From Xestospongia bergquistia (taxonomy: Eukaryota > Porifera > Demospongiae > Haplosclerida > Petrosiidae), in NCBI GenBank assembly GCA_963965975.1, contig OZ014412.1, positions 6,512,501 through 6,576,500 on the forward strand: 64,000 bases of DNA, in the 5' to 3' direction. The notes below the pieces were generated by a model, which was not told the DNA's origin, did not search any database, and was given only the letters and a program-made list of their open reading frames with translations. Of the stretch, positions 52,902 through 63,412 are shown piece by piece. Numbering within the stretch: position 1 is the stretch's first letter; each line of letters begins with the position of its first letter. Both the position numbers and the translations under genes were made by a program.

Positions 52902-53057
52902 GTAACAAGGATAATTAACTCATAAATACTTCAAGATATATACATTACACATACAGGAAATTTGAGAATTTTTAGGTAATGTCTTTGACTGCTCTAGTGT
53001 AGTTTCTAAAATGGCAACCCACTATTCAAGGGTTAATTATAATATAATATCACATAC

Positions 53058-53144
53058 CATTATCACTGAGTCCATTCTTGTCATATTCACTGAGTCCAAT
53101 CTCTTCACTTCTCTTGCTAGTATTTCTGGTCCATCTCTTCCTCC
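53058..53144 (-). other. Repeated exon-like module, copy 2
   Basis: An 87-nt segment with acceptor CTACAG and donor GTATGT, open in phase 1–1, reads RKRWTRNTSKRSEEI then GLSEYDKNGLSDN. It is the same module as at 48397–48486, with matching flanks (TGACTG(C/T)TCTAGTGTAG). No host gene identified. Confidence 0.6.
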
Positions 53145-53299
53145 CTGTAGCTATGATAATTAACTCAAAAATACTTCAATATATATATACATTACACATA
53201 CTGGAAATTTGACAACTATTGGGTGATTGTTCTAGTGCACTTTCTAAAATAGTAAGCCATAAATTCAAAGTATAATTAACCTCAGGCTGTATCACTTAC

Positions 53300-53359
53300 T
53301 ATTCTTATCTACTTCACTGAGACTGATGTCTCCACCACTGGATTTACATGCTGTAGCGT
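53300..53359 (-). other. Repeated exon-like module, copy 3 (diverged)
   Basis: A 60-nt segment with AG acceptor and GTAAGT donor, again phase 1–1, reads DATACKSSGGDISLSEVDKN. It shares LSE(Y/V)DKN and intron flanks with the two other modules. Confidence 0.55.
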
Positions 53360-54690
53360 CTAAAGATAATTCTGCAGGATGGAATATTTTTTTCCATTTT
53401 TCATATCTGATGTCAGGTAGATCATAACCATTCTCATACCTCCTAGAAAACCGACTGTGCTCTTCTTCTGTAAAATCAAATTTTGATGTACTCTGTTCAC
53501 TTTGTTTTTTTTCTTTCTTTTGTCTCTCTCGGCTTTTTTAGCTGCTCTTTTATTTTTTCTCTCCTCTACTTCCTTCTTTTTCTGTTCTCGTTCCATTGCC
53601 TTCTTTTCTCGCTGTTGCTTTCTAAGATCTTTAGCTTTTGATTCATCTGATTTCTTCATTTCTTTTTCTCCTATCAACTGAAGATTTTCAAAACTTGTTA
53701 AAACACGAGCACTGTGATTTTTTTTTTTCTCATTACTTTGTAGCTGAGGTAAAGTAAGAAAATCATGAAGAGTATATGGCTGAACTTTTGTAATGTAATC
53801 TTTGTCTTCAGAAAAGTTACCATGGTAACCATAGGTACTGTCTTCACTACAAGTGTTTTCCTCATAATAATCAATGCTTTCACTATCGGAAGTAATACAG
53901 GTACGAGGATGAGACTTAGCTGGGCTATACAGAGGAAGAAACAGTCCCATCTTGGAGGCTATCATATCTATTTTCCCATCCTCCTCAAGTTGCAAGTAAC
54001 GTAATACGGCATACATGTTGAGGGAGTATATACTAGTAGATCTAAACCCAGCAACAATATTGGCTGGTGTCATTGTCTTTGTCCAGGCTCGACTAAAAAT
54101 TTCAGTGAAATTAAATCTATTAACGGCTTTCCCAGGATTACAGGACATGTAGAGATGACACTCATTATTGTATGCCTTTTTTAAGGGGCTAAAACATGAC
54201 CTGTCCAGTGGCTGACACAAATGAGTTGTATGAGGTGGCAAGCAAAATAAGATGATCTGATTTGCAGCAGCTGTCCTGATCATTAGAGGTTGGTAATGTG
54301 AAGAATGTCCATCCAGGATAACAAGATGGGTCGTTGTGGAGGGATGTGAAGTAAGAAGTGATTAGTAAACCATTCCTGAAACAATTCGGAATCTATCATT
54401 GACATTGACATCTTCAACTTCACATTGACATTTCTTCGCTAGTGCTGCTCTAACAATACAAGAACTTGTTCCTTTGTCCAAGCAAAGCCAATTTTAGCTG
54501 AACCTACCAAAAATGTTACTAGTTCTTCTTCTTCAATGTCATTTAAGTATCTAGGGGGTCCACTGTGAACACCAAAAGAGACATTACCAGACACTCGATC
54601 TCATAATATTGACTTTGGTACATTATACATTTCAGCAGCTTTTCTAAGAGTAAATCGTCACGTCCTTTGTTGCTATACGTAACTGGGTGT
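53360..54690 (-). pseudogene. pogo/Tigger-type DDE transposase relic
   Basis: The long frame 53360–54283 reads LPPHTTHLCQPLDRSCFSPL, the segment after the second catalytic Asp in DDE-1 (pogo/jerky) transposases, then RAWTKTMTPANIVAGFRSTS and a long Lys/Glu-rich coiled tail. Upstream on the same strand are VILDGHSSHYQP (about 54290–54330), SFGVHSGPPRYLNDIEEEEL (about 54530–54590) and LRKAAEMYNVPKSI with a stop (about 54600–54650), typical of the N-terminal HTH and CENP-B-like part. The middle, with the first catalytic Asp, is missing, and the pieces are not in one frame. It is dead. Confidence 0.88.
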
Positions 54691-54699
54691 TAAAAAAGG

Positions 54700-55800
54700 A
54701 TTTGCATGTTTTCAAACAATTAATTGTCTCAGCACCCACTTAAAGCACATAAACTTTATAGTTTGCAATAAGTATTTGTACAAAGGTTTTTCACAATCTT
54801 ATACTAATTGTCATAGCTTTGTATAGAGACTGCTAGTTATGTATAAAAGATAGAAAGACTCTAGCTCATTGTAGTGGACTATTGCATTCTGAAGATTCAA
54901 TAAGACCAGATGAAAACAAATAAGTAAGGCAGATATGTCTACAAGTATGCTTGAAGGTATACATCTCTTCTCTACTTCATAACAAAGACTATACATTGCA
55001 CCAATGACTACATGTGATATAACTATATACTGCAAATATTTAGAGCCTTTGATCATATCATGAATTTTGAATAAGCAACTCATTAGAACTCATCTCTCTA
55101 TCAAAATAATGACTAGTGACTTTAACATGTTATCTGCCTACCCTTCCTCCTATTCTTGTGACTATAACATCATACCTATAGTATAATACATGGTCTATGA
55201 CATATTTTAGTTTATGGGATTACTTTATCTTTTTTTCTCAAAGGTATTAAAAACAATAATATTGTCATATTGTTAATTGATTATCATTTAAACATTTATT
55301 TCACTCAGATTATTATAATTCAAGTATCTATCACTTGTTTACCTACTTACAGTAAAGTTAGTCATAAAGTCAAGCAGCTATTAAGCCTTAGTACAACACT
55401 CTTATTATTAAAAAAACTGAACTGACTCTGTTATTACAGACATATTTACTAATCACTAAAATGGCCAGGGTTGACTAAGGTATTGCTAACACAGCTCAAG
55501 CCATCAAGTCTTCCACATGGACATCTATATATTATCACAAATTACCTACGAAATAATTATTTGTCACATTTGTCTTAGTTTCCTTCTTCTGTATTAAAAA
55601 ATTTATTAAGAAAAAAAAAACGGAGCTCATTCACAACACGGAGTTTAGTTAGGAAACTGTGCAAGGAAAGTGTATTCATTGAGCATAACCAAGAGCCACA
55701 TTGTACGGAAGCAATAAGCTGTCTTCAAATTTTTAGAAGAAAAAGTGTCCGAAAATAGATTTGTCTGTCCATTGATTTTTGACTCTATAGTCTCGTGGGC
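54700..55800. other. No gene recognised
   Basis: AT-rich. One hydrophobic minus-strand frame at 54811–55083 has no recognisable family or splice support, and I do not call it. Confidence 0.5.
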
Positions 55801-55805
55801 GGGGC

Positions 55806-57182
55806 TGTCAGGGCTTGGACCTAGGTCCATTTTTTGCATGCAACATTTGGACCTAGGTCCAATTTATGCAAGTTAAATTTAGACCTAGGACCAAATTTTG
55901 CTGCCTAATTTGGACCTATGCTGCTAAATTTGTTCTCAGAGATAGCTCACTTTTAGGCAGCAAAATTTTTATCCTAGGTCCACTTTGGTAGCAAGACTTG
56001 GTCCGATATAAGCCCAATTTGATCTGATTATAATAAGATTTAGCATTTAATCTAAATAAACACAGTATATGTTATGTAATTATAAGTTATATTATGTAGG
56101 TAATGTTACAATTAATTAAGATTTTTTTACATAAGTGTCACATGTCCATGATATGTGCCTCTTCGTCTGCCAAATGGCACTTAGGACTTCAGCATAATCT
56201 TCATGATACCACTCGTTATAGTCTTCACACTCAATCATTCTACCTTCTACTGGTTGACGACACTTGCAGTATACTCCAAATCCTTCTTGACTGTCTGAAT
56301 CTGGTATATCTGGTTTGGTCTGTTTTTCATTTATATCTACAGGCAAACAGGTTTACGACCAAATATTACTTCAAATGGTGAATACAATGAAAATTCATGC
56401 CTGGATTGAAAGAAAGCAGTCAATAGCAAAACAGTTTGCAAATAATTCTCAGATACCTGGATGTGTTATAGGCAAAAATACAGCCATACAGGTATTTTTG
56501 TTGTTATGACCTATTTTGTGAAATAATGACTAATTGTTAAAATATATCAATTTCCTGATGCACAGGCAACAATAGTCCAATAAAATCAATTGCAGTATAT
56601 GTATGGTGCCACGAGGAATAAACTGGTATAGGGTGTAGCTCTGGTCTCATAGTTGTCAACTTGTCTCTTGTACTTTGACTCTCATCACATGGAGATACTT
56701 ACAGTAAGTCAGAAAACAGGAACACTATTATAAATTATTAGTAAGACAGTAAAAAAAGAAATTGAAAAAAAACTTGTCCTGGCTTCTTCTCATAGTACAC
56801 TTTTCCTTCTCTCAATACTAGTTTACCAGCCTTTTTCCTACTGCTTCTTTTCCTGTTAGCAGAACAATCTGAGGTATAAGTTCCATTTTTTATGTAGTTT
56901 ATTGCTTCCTCAGTTAGGTTCCCATCTTCTCTCTGCTGTGACATTACTTTTTTGACACTTTGAAAACTTTTCAGGTGGCTAAAGCACTCAATTTAAGTAG
57001 ACACAACCTAAGAAGTGATAAATGATTTGTATGCGTCAAATTCCACTTCTCTTTGCCAAATTATTATAGTCTGACAAAGTTGGGTCCAAATATTGCAAGA
57101 CAGAATTGGTTTTGCAGCCTTTTCGTTGCAAAATCTGGACCTAGGTCCAAACTTTTCACCCGGACCAAATTTTTCGTGACAG
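55806..57182 (-). mobile_element. Short Ginger-like element with integrase and PHD remnants
   Basis: The ends TGTCAGGG and TGACA (inverted TGTCA) fit the TGTNR termini of Ginger elements. Outside are GGGC and GGTC, a possible 4-bp target duplication with one mismatch. Sub-terminal GGACCTAGGTCC palindromes repeat on both sides. Minus-strand pieces are an N-terminal segment with NRKRSSRKKAGKLVLREG (56738–56944), DKLTTMRPELHPIPVYS with AIDFIG (about 56570–56690), SPFEVIFGRKP (about 56365–56400) and a PHD finger YCKCRQPVEGRMIEC (about 56220–56290). The catalytic core, GPY/F region and protease are absent. Several PHD cysteines are tyrosine. Confidence 0.8.
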
Positions 57183-57186
57183 GTCT

Positions 57187-57490
57187 ATGACTGAGCTATA
57201 CTTATGAGGAAGATGTATGTTCTAGTAAGCTGATGCTTGATGTTATTATAATTATAATACTTACCAGGGTAGTCCAGCCTCTTAAATAACAGTGGAAACT
57301 GCATGACTCACCTCCAATTTGCTGATGGGGGACATGTCCCAACATGTAAAAGGTTAGTCTTGGTTCAAGACTTCACCTTTAAGTGGGAAGGTCATAATTA
57401 AGAAACATTCATATTGACACTCCAGATTGAATGGTCCAATTAGATTGAAGCATTGGAGTGTGTACCCACACATTTACCTATATAATGGAG
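57187..57490. other. No gene recognised
   Basis: Spacer between the short Ginger-like element and the hAT relic. Nothing seen. Confidence 0.5.
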
Positions 57491-58139
57491 CAAGCATGGG
57501 GGCAAATACATTGGTACTTGTACTTAAGTACTATAAGTATATCTATATATATGAAAGTACTTGTTCGATACTTAAGTTCTTCCTTCATTTCTACATAGTA
57601 GTACTTGTATTTGTACTCAGATACTGAGGTATGTACTTGCAAGTACTTAAATATACTTGTAATTGAAAACTCACTGGTGATGGCTAATGAGGCTGTCACA
57701 CTAAGATCAAAAGAAGTATTGAAGGCTGCAGTCGACAAAGTTAACCCTACCCAAGATCATATTGAGGGTAGTTTGGAACCACCTTAAAAGAAGAGCAAAA
57801 CCTTATTTAGCTTTATGCCATGAGCCTAAGGCTAAAACCACCCTTTTCCAGAGTCATTCAAACACTGATGATGACTTAGTAGCTTTTTATGTCTCCATGG
57901 ACACAAATTCAGCCAAGTATTGGAAATATCCATCTCTTACAAAGTTGCCAAAGAATTTCTTGGAATACCTTCTTCATCTTCACCATTTGAGAGGCTATTC
58001 AGCATTGCGTAAAAAGTTTCACACTAGAAAGGTGTACACTAAGTGATGATACATTTAAACAGTTGTTGATGTTTATAAGATGCATTGAAAATATTTGTAT
58101 TTACTTAAGTCCCTTGAAATGTACTTGGCCCCATGCCTG
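57491..58139 (+). mobile_element. hAT element relic (Charlie-like termini)
   Basis: Left end CAAGCATGGGGGCAAATACA and inverted right end CAGGCATGGGGCCAAGTACA match. Flanks TAATGGAG and CAATGAAG agree at six of eight positions, so an old 8-bp duplication is likely. Inside, GIPSSSSPFERLFSIA followed, in another frame, by LSDDTFKQLLMFIRC is the C-terminal hAT dimerisation region, split by stops and frameshifts (about 57900–58090). TACTTAAGTA words repeat near the left end. Confidence 0.85.
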
Positions 58140-58418
58140 CAATGAAGGACAAGATTATGGCTGTATTTTAAACAACTTCTGGATGTCATTCAAAGGTCAA
58201 ACAACAAGATAGCAGCACTCACTGGTTTTCTTATTTTCTGGAAGATGTATTTTATTGTTACAGAGACCTTGCATATGACAATAATGTACAAAAAATTGCT
58301 TTGAACTTTGAGTATATGCATTATCTGCATGGGCATGAATGGAACCATCTTACAAGACTAAGACCTGAAAACTACTAAAAACTACTTTTAATGATTTTTG
58401 GAAAAATTGTGGTTGAAT
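58140..58418. other. No gene recognised
   Basis: Spacer between the hAT relic and the left border of the segmental duplication. Confidence 0.5.
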
Positions 58419-59333
58419 TAAAACCGACTGCTATATACCTTAAACACCACTTGGAGATATGTATTATACAAATCTGTAATTAAAAGTATAAAAACTAGCC
58501 ATTTTCCAGAAAGAAGCTGCATAAATATGATCTCTACATTGTTGCTCATCAAGTTGCCTCCCAGCGTGATGGATATTGACAGTAAAATATTTTATACTTC
58601 TTACCTTGTGCAAGGCCTCTCTATATATTTATTATAATACTAACTGAGTTCTTGGTTATTGTCTTTTATTTGTTTGTAAAATACTCTTCTTTAATGTTGA
58701 TTTACCACTTCTCTGTGATCCTATTTGCAACACTAGCTTTCTTTATGTATTTTTACATGCAAATGTTTTGATAATCAATAGAGAAAGAGAGAGAGAGAGC
58801 TATAGCCTTTACAGTTACTAGCTTATTAGTCATGCAGTAATGATCCTGATATATTTAATGATGAATATCAGATCACATCTGTACAAACTACAAACTGAAT
58901 AACAAATACAAAATGAAATGCACTAAAGTGCTTAACCTCGCTATGGTCTTATCCAGAGACTTCTTTTTAGCCTCCTCAAGTGACCTATACCACAGAACAG
59001 GTATCACGCGATGCGCAAGATGATTATTGATGACTCAACATTTCACTTCAAAAGGAAAAAAGCTTTGCCGTTTAGTGCGTCTACTGCACTCTAATTGACA
59101 AAAGGTCCAATACTTTCTAACTTCTTAGTAAAAGTTAGTGATTCTCCAATGACAGCTATGGTGCTGTTACTGAAAAAACAGCCCCCCTCAAAAAAGGCCC
59201 GGGGACCAAAAATTTCAGTCCTAGGACTGAAATTTTTGGTCTCCTGGACCATTAATTTTATTTAAAAAATGGTCCTAGGACCAGTTCTCCATGTAAAATT
59301 GGTCCTACCTTGAAAAAAATGGTCTGCCCCAGG

Positions 59334-60026
59334 CATAGGCGTATTTATACCCGGGCAAGAACGGGCTTTGCCCGGGTAAACTTGCTCAGACCAAAATTAA
59401 TTATATTTAAAAAAAATAAATTCATTGCTTTAACCAAAATAAAATTCATAATCTGTTTATTTACACAAAGATTAACCACTAACACATACCAGTCCAAATG
59501 TATGACTTCACAGTTAGCAATTAGCAACCGCACCTGTATTGTAGAGTTTTGTCTTATAGTTTCTTTTGAGTGAGTTTTGAACACTTTGTGAACTGTGATC
59601 TGAGTCAGACTGAGTGCCAATATGAAAAGAACTCTTAAAGACTTTTGGGCTTCTAGTAATAGTAGCAGTAGTGGTGTAGGTCCATCAAAAAAGCATACAA
59701 TTTTCCAGAGAGTGAGGAAGATGACAGTGGAAATGACAGCAATGAAGAAATTGACAGAGAAATTAGAGGATTACATGATCAAGATGGTTAGGTGTGAATC
59801 TAATAACAAAGTAGCTTGAAATTATTCTTTCTATTTTTCTTGTACTGTACAGATACAGATGGTGATGGTGTTGATCTAGAGAGTCCACAGGGTTTAGTGA
59901 TATACCCACAATACCAGAAGTTAATGTACATGTACATGGTTGAGTAAAGGTTTAAAATTATTAATAACTATTAATAACTACTAATTAATAATGATGAATA
60001 ATTAATAAGCCCTAGATACGTTTATG
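59334..60026 (+). mobile_element. Non-autonomous hAT element (copy 2), nested
   Basis: Ends CATAGGCGTATTTA and TAGATACGTTTATG are inverted repeats. The flanks GCCCCAGG and GCCACAGG form an 8-bp duplication with one mismatch. The interior is nearly identical to 24307–25005, including the MKRTLKDFWASSNSSSSG start at 59622 and its early stop. It interrupts the terminal region of the Ginger-type element. Confidence 0.92.
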
Positions 60027-60339
60027 GCCACAGGGTCCAAAAATTTCAGTCCTCAGACTGGTCCTATGTGATGAAAAACATGGTAGCACCCAAACAACAA
60101 CACACAGTCATCATAATGATTAACTGTTCATTGTTTATTTCTTTACAAAAGTATAATACTATTGTTGGTTAATACAGGCTTTACCTGAAAAAATGTTTGT
60201 AAAGTGTGCTTTGTACAACTATAATAATGAATCATCATATGTATCTTTACAGTCATAATTTTTTACAAAAAAATAATACTATGATTACTTGGTACAGGCT
60301 TTACTGAGCCAAGTAATATTATTTCCTTTCCAAACAACA

Positions 60340-62100
60340 TCAGGTACAGTTACACAATCATCATGAAACCACTCTTGACACTAATCACACTGCACCATCC
60401 TCCCACTTTCTGGTTGTCTACATTCACAAAATATCGGTATCACCACTCGATTTCGTAAATGTCCTACTTTTCGTTTTCTCTGTAGAGATGGGAATTCTGT
60501 AAACAGTACATCTTCTAAACATTGAAGTAGGTGAGGCCATAGCAAGTGTTGTATGTATGTGGTTTTAGCTGGGCTGTGTCCAGTACATAGAGATTTGGCG
60601 AAAGCTATTGCAAATACACCTCAATCAGAGTGACCATACTGTTCTTGCACTGACACAAACTCTAAAAAAATATTTGCCTCCTTCACACACATAATTGCTG
60701 TAATTTGTGCCTTAGCACGAGGTGGCAAATCTATGTTTGGCATAGAGTCAAATACTTGTACTGTTGCTGGTGGACATCCAATGTTGCTTACTGTCACCCA
60801 ATGGTTATCCCTTAAATTAAGAATTTGGACAAATTCAGTCTTTTTTATTGAGTAAAGATATCACATAAATACCCCTAGGAAGGGTCTTCTCAATTTTGTA
60901 TGGCCCCAACCACTTCTGGTCTAATTTGCCACCTTTTCGTTTCTTTCTCGTGAAATCTTTCACTAACACAAAGGTACCCACTGCATGTGGGGTAACTATT
61001 GCCCTCTTCCTATCGTAGGTCTCTTTTTGCTTTTTCTGAGCAGCTAATATGTTGCTTTTGGCTTCCTCTAACTGCTGCAATTGTTTCTCCTTTCTGTGAT
61101 GATCAATATTATCTTTACTCTCCAAGTAATTGGTCAACACTTCTGATGGTTCCTTTTTTCATACATTTATATCTACTGGTAATGTGGGTTTTCTACCAAA
61201 CATTAATTCAAATGGTGTAAACTTGGTGGATTCTTGTCTTGATGTGTTATATACAAAAACACATGTGTCAAGGTAGGAACTCCAATGAGTCTTCTTCGAA
61301 TGAACAAACTTTACCAACATGTTTTGGATCGTTTAATTGAAACGTTCATCGAGACCATTTGCCTAAAATCAGAGTACTTTAAAATTCCTAATAAGAATTT
61401 GAACATTACCTGAGGATGATAAGGTGTAGTTAGTCTGTGCTCTATTCCTAATAGGTTCATTAATGTCTTGTCCAGTCTATTATTGAACTCTTTGCCCTGA
61501 TCTGACGTAATTACATTTGGTAGTCCCATACGCATAAATAACTAGAGAGGTATGGGAATAATGATGACAATTATATAAAAATAATAATATCTATACCTTG
61601 AATAACATAATTACAACAGTACTAGCAAGTTTATCAGGTGTTCCCACAGCTTCTACCCACTTTGTGAATTAATCAGATATTGTTAGTATGTATTGGCTGC
61701 CATCTTGTGCAACTGGTGTAAATGGACCAATGAAATCAATACCAATATGGTACCATGGTGATTTAACTGGTACAGGATGTAGCTGTGGAGCACCAGTTGT
61801 CATCTTCCTATTCATCCGTTGAAAAACATCACATGTTGCAATCTATGTGACAACTCAATAAAACCTTCTGTTGTTCTTCTTTAGAAAAGATAAACCTTAA
61901 AAGGCAGTTATCCTATACACATAGGTTAATAAATTTAAAAAAATTAGAAATGTCATATCAAACCTGATTTTTCCTCTGCACATAGTACAACTCTCCATTC
62001 TCAACAACGAACCTTTTAGACTTCTTCCTGATCACACGTTTTCTGCTTTCTGTGCAATTTGGATACCTTTCTGTGGTAATATATGTGTAAACTGAGCTCT
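60340..62100 (-). pseudogene. Ginger-type integrase–C48 protease–PHD protein, broken
   Basis: Minus-strand order: an N-terminal basic segment (SRKRVIRKKSKRFVVENGEL, about 61975–62080); integrase core with GIDFIGPF (about 61730) and VITSDQGKEFNN (about 61480–61520), then YHPQ, an intron and ANGLDERFN with a stop; THWSSYLDTCVFVYNTSRQE and FELMFGRKPTLPVDIN; GPY/F-type segment KWLGPYKIEKTLPRGIYVI (60835–61140); a C48-like cysteine protease segment, WVTVSNIGCP...QVFDSMPNIDLP...QYGHSD then stop then GVFAIAFAKSL (about 60560–60810); and a PHD finger FCECRQPESGRMVQC (about 60350–60440). Integrase plus Ulp1-type protease plus PHD is known from Ginger1 transposons. Stops in integrase, at the protease catalytic cysteine (TGA) and in the PHD finger show it is inactive. 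Confidence 0.82.
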
Positions 62101-63412
62101 TTCTCCATCAGCATCTTGAGATATTAAACGTGTTAAAACGTGTTGTCATGCGCAGACTGTAGCGGACTAATTTTTTATCCCCGGATCAAAACTTTTATGT
62201 CACCGGGTCATTTTTTATGGCCTGTCGGACCGTTTTTTTTAACCGACCAATTTTGTGCTAGTATTTTTAGTTCGCGCTCAATATATCGACAAAGAAAGAT
62301 AACTGCCAAAAGTTTGTCATAACTTTCCAAAGAAGTATTTTTGCAAAAATTCTCACTTTAAAAAGTTAGAAAATGTCATAAGCTATATGCAGGAGGTTTT
62401 TATTGAATTGTCGAGTCTTCACTGAAAGCAGTGCTTTTTTTCAAAGGTTTTCAGACTTTTTAAGCTTTTTGTTCGTTTGACGCTCCTTTTGGCAGTATTC
62501 TTAAGAAGTACAGACGTTTTGCTACCGAAATCTATAGTTTGGTGGCTACCAGTGCCGTGTTTGCCGAGTTAAAGCAGTTCAAAACCAATTGCCCGGGTAA
62601 CAGACACACACTGACATACCCTCGCTATACCCCACGCACAGCGAGGCTAACAAGCAAACAAATTGAGTGTGCTTTTGCTCATATAGCTTGCCCTGAATTT
62701 AATAGTTGTTCATATAAATTTTATTAATGTAATAAATATTCATTATTTAATGTGACTATTTAATTTTTGAAATAGTGACATTATTTTGTTGAATAAATGT
62801 TTTCAATCAAAAAAATTGTATATGATAGTTAATAATAACATAATGAATAAAATATTAATACTACACTCTCTCTAAGTTTGATGTGTAGGACAAACTTTGT
62901 TGTCATAATCATATTGTAAAGTTGTATAGGAACCTGTCAGCAATATAAGATTCTATTTACAACATACACATGTACTAGATATTCATTTACATTTAATTAG
63001 TGAAACTCATACTGAAGTTTCCTTGTATATTATTATTCAAAGCTTAGAGAAGTTAATAACATTCATATGTTATATCAAGATTCACATTCAATTCCCAGAT
63101 GAATTCATGTCAATTGTTTAAATATTACATTACCATAAACTATGAGTACATCAAAGAATACATTCGAGTCTATAATTATTAATGACACATAGTAATTATA
63201 AGCACAGTGTAATCATCATAGTTATCTACAATATCCCTGTCAACACAATCTTGTTTTCCTTCATTGAGGTGTCTATTTGATATTGTCACGAGTTGTCTAG
63301 AGATTGGTTTTTAAAACGTTTTAATAAGAATAAAAACAGTATATACAAATATTCTATAACAACTATTATACATGACTACTAGTTCTTTATTTATATTCTT
63401 GATATGGATCAC

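Larger units (their letters stand above)
59160..62300 (-). mobile_element. Ginger-type DNA transposon, degenerate (copy B)
   Basis: Approximate borders. The left terminal zone (59160–59333 and 60030–60075, split by a hAT) and a right zone (about 62150–62260) carry repeated GGACC/GGTCC words. Between them lies an integrase–protease–PHD gene on the minus strand. I could not fix the exact termini or a target duplication because the block is part of the segmental duplication. Confidence 0.65.

Noticed and set aside
54811..55083. Hydrophobic 90-residue minus-strand frame
   Set aside because: No recognisable family, no splice borders in context, AT-rich composition.
60340..62100. Gypsy LTR retrotransposon as the source of the integrase
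   Set aside because: No LTRs, no RT or RNase H, and integrase is followed by C48 protease and PHD, which fits Ginger DNA transposons better. Not fully excluded.
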